The notes beneath the pieces were generated by a model. The model saw only the letters and a list, made by a program, of their open reading frames with translations. It did no database searches and was not told the DNA's origin. Below, one piece after another: positions 60,701 through 64,000 of a DNA stretch of 64,000 nucleotides. Source of the DNA: Stromatinia cepivora. Lineage: Eukaryota; Ascomycota; Leotiomycetes; Helotiales; Sclerotiniaceae. Location: the NCBI GenBank assembly GCA_014898415.1, contig RCTD01000011.1:1054001-1118000 (forward strand), in the 5' to 3' direction. Position 1 is the stretch's first letter. Each line of letters begins with the position of its first letter. The translations under genes were made by a program, and so were the position numbers.

Positions 60701-61614
60701 AGCAAGATTATAAGAATATTGATTGTAATATTTATACAGACCAAAATTCAAAAAAGTATAGAATATATTATAATTACAATTTCAATTATTTACAAAATAA
60801 ATCTTTATATTAAAAACAAAATCGTTTCAGATTTTATAATTTCATTGATAGATATAAATAATATAGAAAATATAATATATCTAATTAAAAAAGTTTTGGA
60901 AATCAAAATATTAAGAATTTATAAAGAAACAATATCGAATCGAGAATATTTTGAAAAATGAAAGAAAACTATTTAAAAGGAAATCATATTTTTAATTCAA
61001 AATAGTATTTAGAAAGAATATATATTCTTTAAAGAAAGTAATCTGGTTTCGATAAAATGAATATTTATAATTAAGATTAAGGATAACAAAATAGAACGAT
61101 TCAAGGCAAGATTAATAATTCGAAGATTCAATTAAATATTAAAAAAAGATTATAACGAAATATTTGTATCAATAATAAGATTAAATATATTCAAATTATT
61201 CCTAATTATTATTATAAAGGAAAATTTGGAATGTTTATATTTCGATATCAAAAACATCTTTATTGAATTACATTTAAAAAAAGAAATCTATCTCGAATTA
61301 TTTTAAGGTATCAAAATCGAAAGGGATATATATTATAAGTTTTACAAAATTTATATAGTTTGAAGCAAACTAAAAGGGATTGGAATTTATTATTGAAAAA
61401 AGAGCTTTTAGATATAGACTTTATATAAAGTTTGATAGATCTATATTTATATATATTCAAAGATTATAATATAATATATCGATGATATTATTATTATATT
61501 ATATATATCATCGCAAATTATTTGATTCGATGAAAAGCTATCAGTTCGTTTTAATATCAAGAATTTAAGGGAGATTAATAAGATTCTAAGTATTAGGATT
61601 ATTCGTAATAGAAA
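57780..61614 (+). pseudogene. Copia copy 3 gag-pol remnant
   Basis: The gag start codon is ATA (57780). The longest gag piece is 57906-58394 (YLKNKANMLSYICIIFNDND). It is followed by a gag-pre-integrase piece at 58860-59069, an integrase near 59.4 kb (RNRYFILIIDN) and a reverse transcriptase near 61.2 kb (LYFDIKNIFIELHLKKEIYL). Stops differ partly from those of copies 1 and 2. Not functional. Confidence 0.8.
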
Positions 61615-61641
61615 CACCTATGTCCGACGACAAGAGGCTCT

Positions 61642-61677
61642 CTTAACCCTTGTCTCTTCGTTACGACAAGGGTTAAG
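61642..61677. repeat. Hairpin with 13-bp perfect arms
   Basis: CTTAACCCTTGTC (61642-61654), 10-nt loop, GACAAGGGTTAAG (61665-61677). It is GC-richer than its surroundings and unmutated. Confidence 0.9.
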
Positions 61678-61842
61678 AAGCCATCTCACCCTTATTTATT
61701 TTTTAATTAAAATTTAAAGCATTCAACTCTTGTCTTTCTACTCTATATAATAGAATACATAATTCTTAATTTATATCAACTCTAATAATTGAAAACGTAT
61801 AATAAAATATTTTAATATATCAATTATAGATTTTACTAACCC

Positions 61843-62086
61843 TTTTTTAGATTCTCTAAAAAGAACATTTATTTTAGATTTTCTAAAAAAAATATCTTAA
61901 ATAAAATGATAAACAAACTCAAGAATTTTTTCTAGATAATCTAAAAAATAATGATTCTTAGATAATCTAAAAATATCTATATGAATAGAAAAGAAAGATA
62001 TTCAAGATTTTTAGATTATCTAAAAATATTAATCTTAGATAAAATAATAGGTGAATTCAAGATCTTTTTAGATTATCTAAAAATAT
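61843..62086. repeat. Cluster of six TTTTTAGATTATCTAAAAA palindromes
   Basis: Near-perfect 19-bp palindromes start at about 61843, 61872, 61927, 61955, 62008 and 62066; the last two are perfect. Spacings are 29, 55, 28, 53 and 58. Confidence 0.85.
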
Positions 62087-62639
62087 TGATATGAATAAAT
62101 TCTTTTATTAATCACTTATTTTAACCGGTTAGAATATTAATTAGTTATATTTTATAAAAGTTTTATATTTCATTTTATGATAACAATTATAAATAGCTAT
62201 AATCAATGATAAATATATTTTCAATTGTAAAGTTCTTTATTTATATCTTTTATAATAATTAAAGTCAACAAAACAATCAATAATATAAACTTCTTTAATA
62301 TCAATACCTTCACTTTCTATTTATTCCTTTATTACAAAATGTCTTTCTATCCTGATTCACCCCTTATATATGATCGAAAAACTGTACCCCCCCTTACTAT
62401 TATGTTTAAATTAAATGGATAGGATTTTCCGTTAGTTTTGAAGTTATTTTTCCCTTTCTTAATAGATTTTTATTTAATAAAGTATTTTATATATTTTGTT
62501 TAATTATTAGGATAAGTTTATACACTTTTTATTCAGAAACTTATTTTGTAGAAAATCAGAATATTATTGAAGGGTAAATGAATACACAGAAATAGATTAA
62601 TTGGATATATCTGGCATCTTGTAGGCAATTGATAATTGT

Positions 62640-62860
62640 AGGTTTAATTATAAATACAAAGTCTCTTTGAATTAATAATAACAAATTAAAGATATTCCAA
62701 TATCTTTAAGAATTCCTTTAGATGAAATATAAATACAAAATCCTTTTGAATTGATAGTTAAACATTTTTTTCAAATGAAATATAAATACAAAGTTCTTTT
62801 GAATTGTAATGAAGAGTTTTTTCTAAATGGAATATAATTACGAAGTCCTTTAGAATCAAT
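62640..62860. repeat. Imperfect tandem repeat, about 60-bp unit, four copies
   Basis: Units share GAAATATAAATACAAAATCC and TTTTGAATTGAT with spacers of variable length. Confidence 0.7.
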
Positions 62861-63002
62861 TGAATCGATATATTGTATATCGTGGTTCATTTTAATATTA
62901 TAATTATTATTTGTTATATACTCTGATAAGTCTTGCACAATCTTTCCTTCAATTTTTCCCTGATAAGTTTGATCTCCTAATAATTATAAATCCTCTAAAT
63001 TG

Positions 63003-63150
63003 TTCATCGGGATCCTTTATCTTTTTTTGTAATTGTTTATAATAGAATCTATTTATGGATCTTTTATTTCCTTTTGCAATCGTTTGTGGTAGAATTTGTT
63101 TATAAATCCTTTATTTTCTTTTATAATCATTTATAGTAGAATCTATCAAT
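63003..63150. repeat. Imperfect tandem repeat, about 55-60-bp unit, three copies
   Basis: Units share GGATCCTTTATTTTCTTTTG, then AATCGTTTATAGTAGAATC and TATTTATGG. Confidence 0.75.
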
Positions 63151-64000
63151 TAGTAAAAAAGGATTTCAAGTCTTTTAAGAGTAGTTAGCGTTATCCTATT
63201 ATAGATTATTTACTATCCATACTTATCATCTCCTTATTTGGTTCAGCTTTATATTCTTTATTTAATCCTGAATCTTTATTATCCTTTTTCTTTGAATTAA
63301 TATTCTCTATCCATTATCTAATCCAATCTTTCTGTTATTCTATTGGTTAATTATAACTATCTCAATCAACCCATTGTTATCGATAGTTATATAATGTATA
63401 TCTGATCTTTTTTGTTCTTAATTGTAATTAATAATCTATTGATGATTATGATTCTTTTTTGATCCAATTGTAATGGATTATATTTCTATTATTATTAACT
63501 TTCTGAAACGAAATCCTTATAAGAATATTTAGATTATATAGGTTTTGTAAAACAAATTTATATATTATAATAAGATCAAAAAGTTTATAATATAATTCGA
63601 AATTTGTATTAACAACTTTTGATTATCAAAAAGTTTGTTTCTTTAATTGTTAATAAATTTATAAATAATATCATAATCTTTATAAATTAAAGATTCTATT
63701 ATCGTATAATTTCTGTATCATTCAATATCCAGTCGATAATGTTGATGATGGGTGAAGCAGATTATAAAGATTCTTTAGAATTATACGGCTTGAAAAAATT
63801 TTCCTGTTTGCTTTTTATGTTATATAAATGTTTATTCAGTTAGACAGTTATCATTACCATTCATATCAATATCCAGTTTTAGATCTTTTAGAAAGTTCTT
63901 TATCTAAATATTTCATTGTTATTTTATTGAATTCATTATGGTTAATTATTCTTTAATACAAAAGCAAATATTTTCCAATCTTTATCAAAATACTATTTCG

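Larger units (their letters stand above)
57216..61620 (+). mobile_element. Copia-type LTR retrotransposon, copy 3 (3' part missing)
   Basis: Same family and orientation as 4446-11609. The 5' LTR at 57216-57381 is followed by gag, protease, integrase and reverse transcriptase in order. Similarity to copy 1 stops near 61615-61620 (position 10540 of copy 1), inside the RT C-terminal region. RNase H and the 3' LTR are not in the window. The break coincides with a new sequence starting TGTCCGACGACAAG, so the rest may lie beyond an insertion rather than being deleted. The GTATC site used by the gag-only insert in copy 1 is empty here. Confidence 0.88.
61621..64000 (+). mobile_element. Possible LTR retroelement start, running off the right edge
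   Basis: A new sequence replaces Copia copy 3 at 61621 and begins TGTCCGACGACAAGAGGC, the TG form of an LTR start. About 720 nt later an ATG (62339) opens MSFYPDSPLIYDRKTVPP, followed by FKLNG and a stop at a W position, which could be a gag start. The LTR end, primer-binding site and second LTR are not identified. The stretch also has a 13-bp hairpin, a cluster of palindromes and two short tandem arrays. No intact gene. Confidence 0.4.

Overview
The window looks like a filamentous ascomycete genome with strong compartments. Introns are short (about 46 to 100 nt, GT-AG with one probable GC-AG). The genes (PalI/Rim9, Arp9, Bre2/Ash2, ABC1 kinase, septin, Zn2Cys6 regulator, NRPS-like adenylation domain) are typical of Pezizomycotina. 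The repeats carry the C-to-T/G-to-A decay expected from repeat-induced point mutation (RIP). A Leotiomycete of the Botrytis/Sclerotinia type is my best guess, but that is inference, not proof.

Layout. 1-2954: a Zn2Cys6 transcription factor on the minus strand, running off the left edge. 3.9-13.5 kb: an AT-rich nested transposon block. A Fot1/pogo-like DNA transposon (3903-13541, 42-bp terminal inverted repeats, TA target) carries a Copia-type LTR retrotransposon (4446-11609, 166-bp LTRs, AATTT duplication). That Copia carries a small LTR element with only a gag region (6431-8106, 150-bp LTRs, GTATC duplication). A 282-bp solo LTR (12515-12796) also sits in the Fot1 copy. 13.5-44 kb: a gene island of normal composition. 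In order it holds a 114-aa unknown protein, a 139-bp minisatellite, Bre2, a 2EXR/F-box-like protein, Arp9, a frameshifted stand-alone adenylation-domain gene, a four-helix membrane protein, a mitochondrial ABC1-type kinase (all minus), then PalI and a septin-like GTPase (both plus). 44-64 kb: a second AT-rich block. It has an LTR of the solo-LTR family split by a second, inverted Copia (44181-51784), which itself carries a second Fot1 copy (44924-47109). Further right are a decayed Tc1-like element (about 55.38-56.56 kb), a third Copia copy (57216 to about 61620) and probably the start of another LTR element at 61621.

How it works together. The host genes are housekeeping or regulatory (histone H3K4 methylation, SWI/SNF and RSC remodelling, ambient-pH sensing, mitochondrial lipid or quinone homeostasis, septin function) and do not form an obvious cluster. 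The transposons show reciprocal nesting: Copia inside Fot1 in one block, Fot1 inside Copia of the same family in the other. Both families were therefore mobile over overlapping periods. All transposon reading frames seen here are broken, yet the Fot1 termini are almost identical in all four places.
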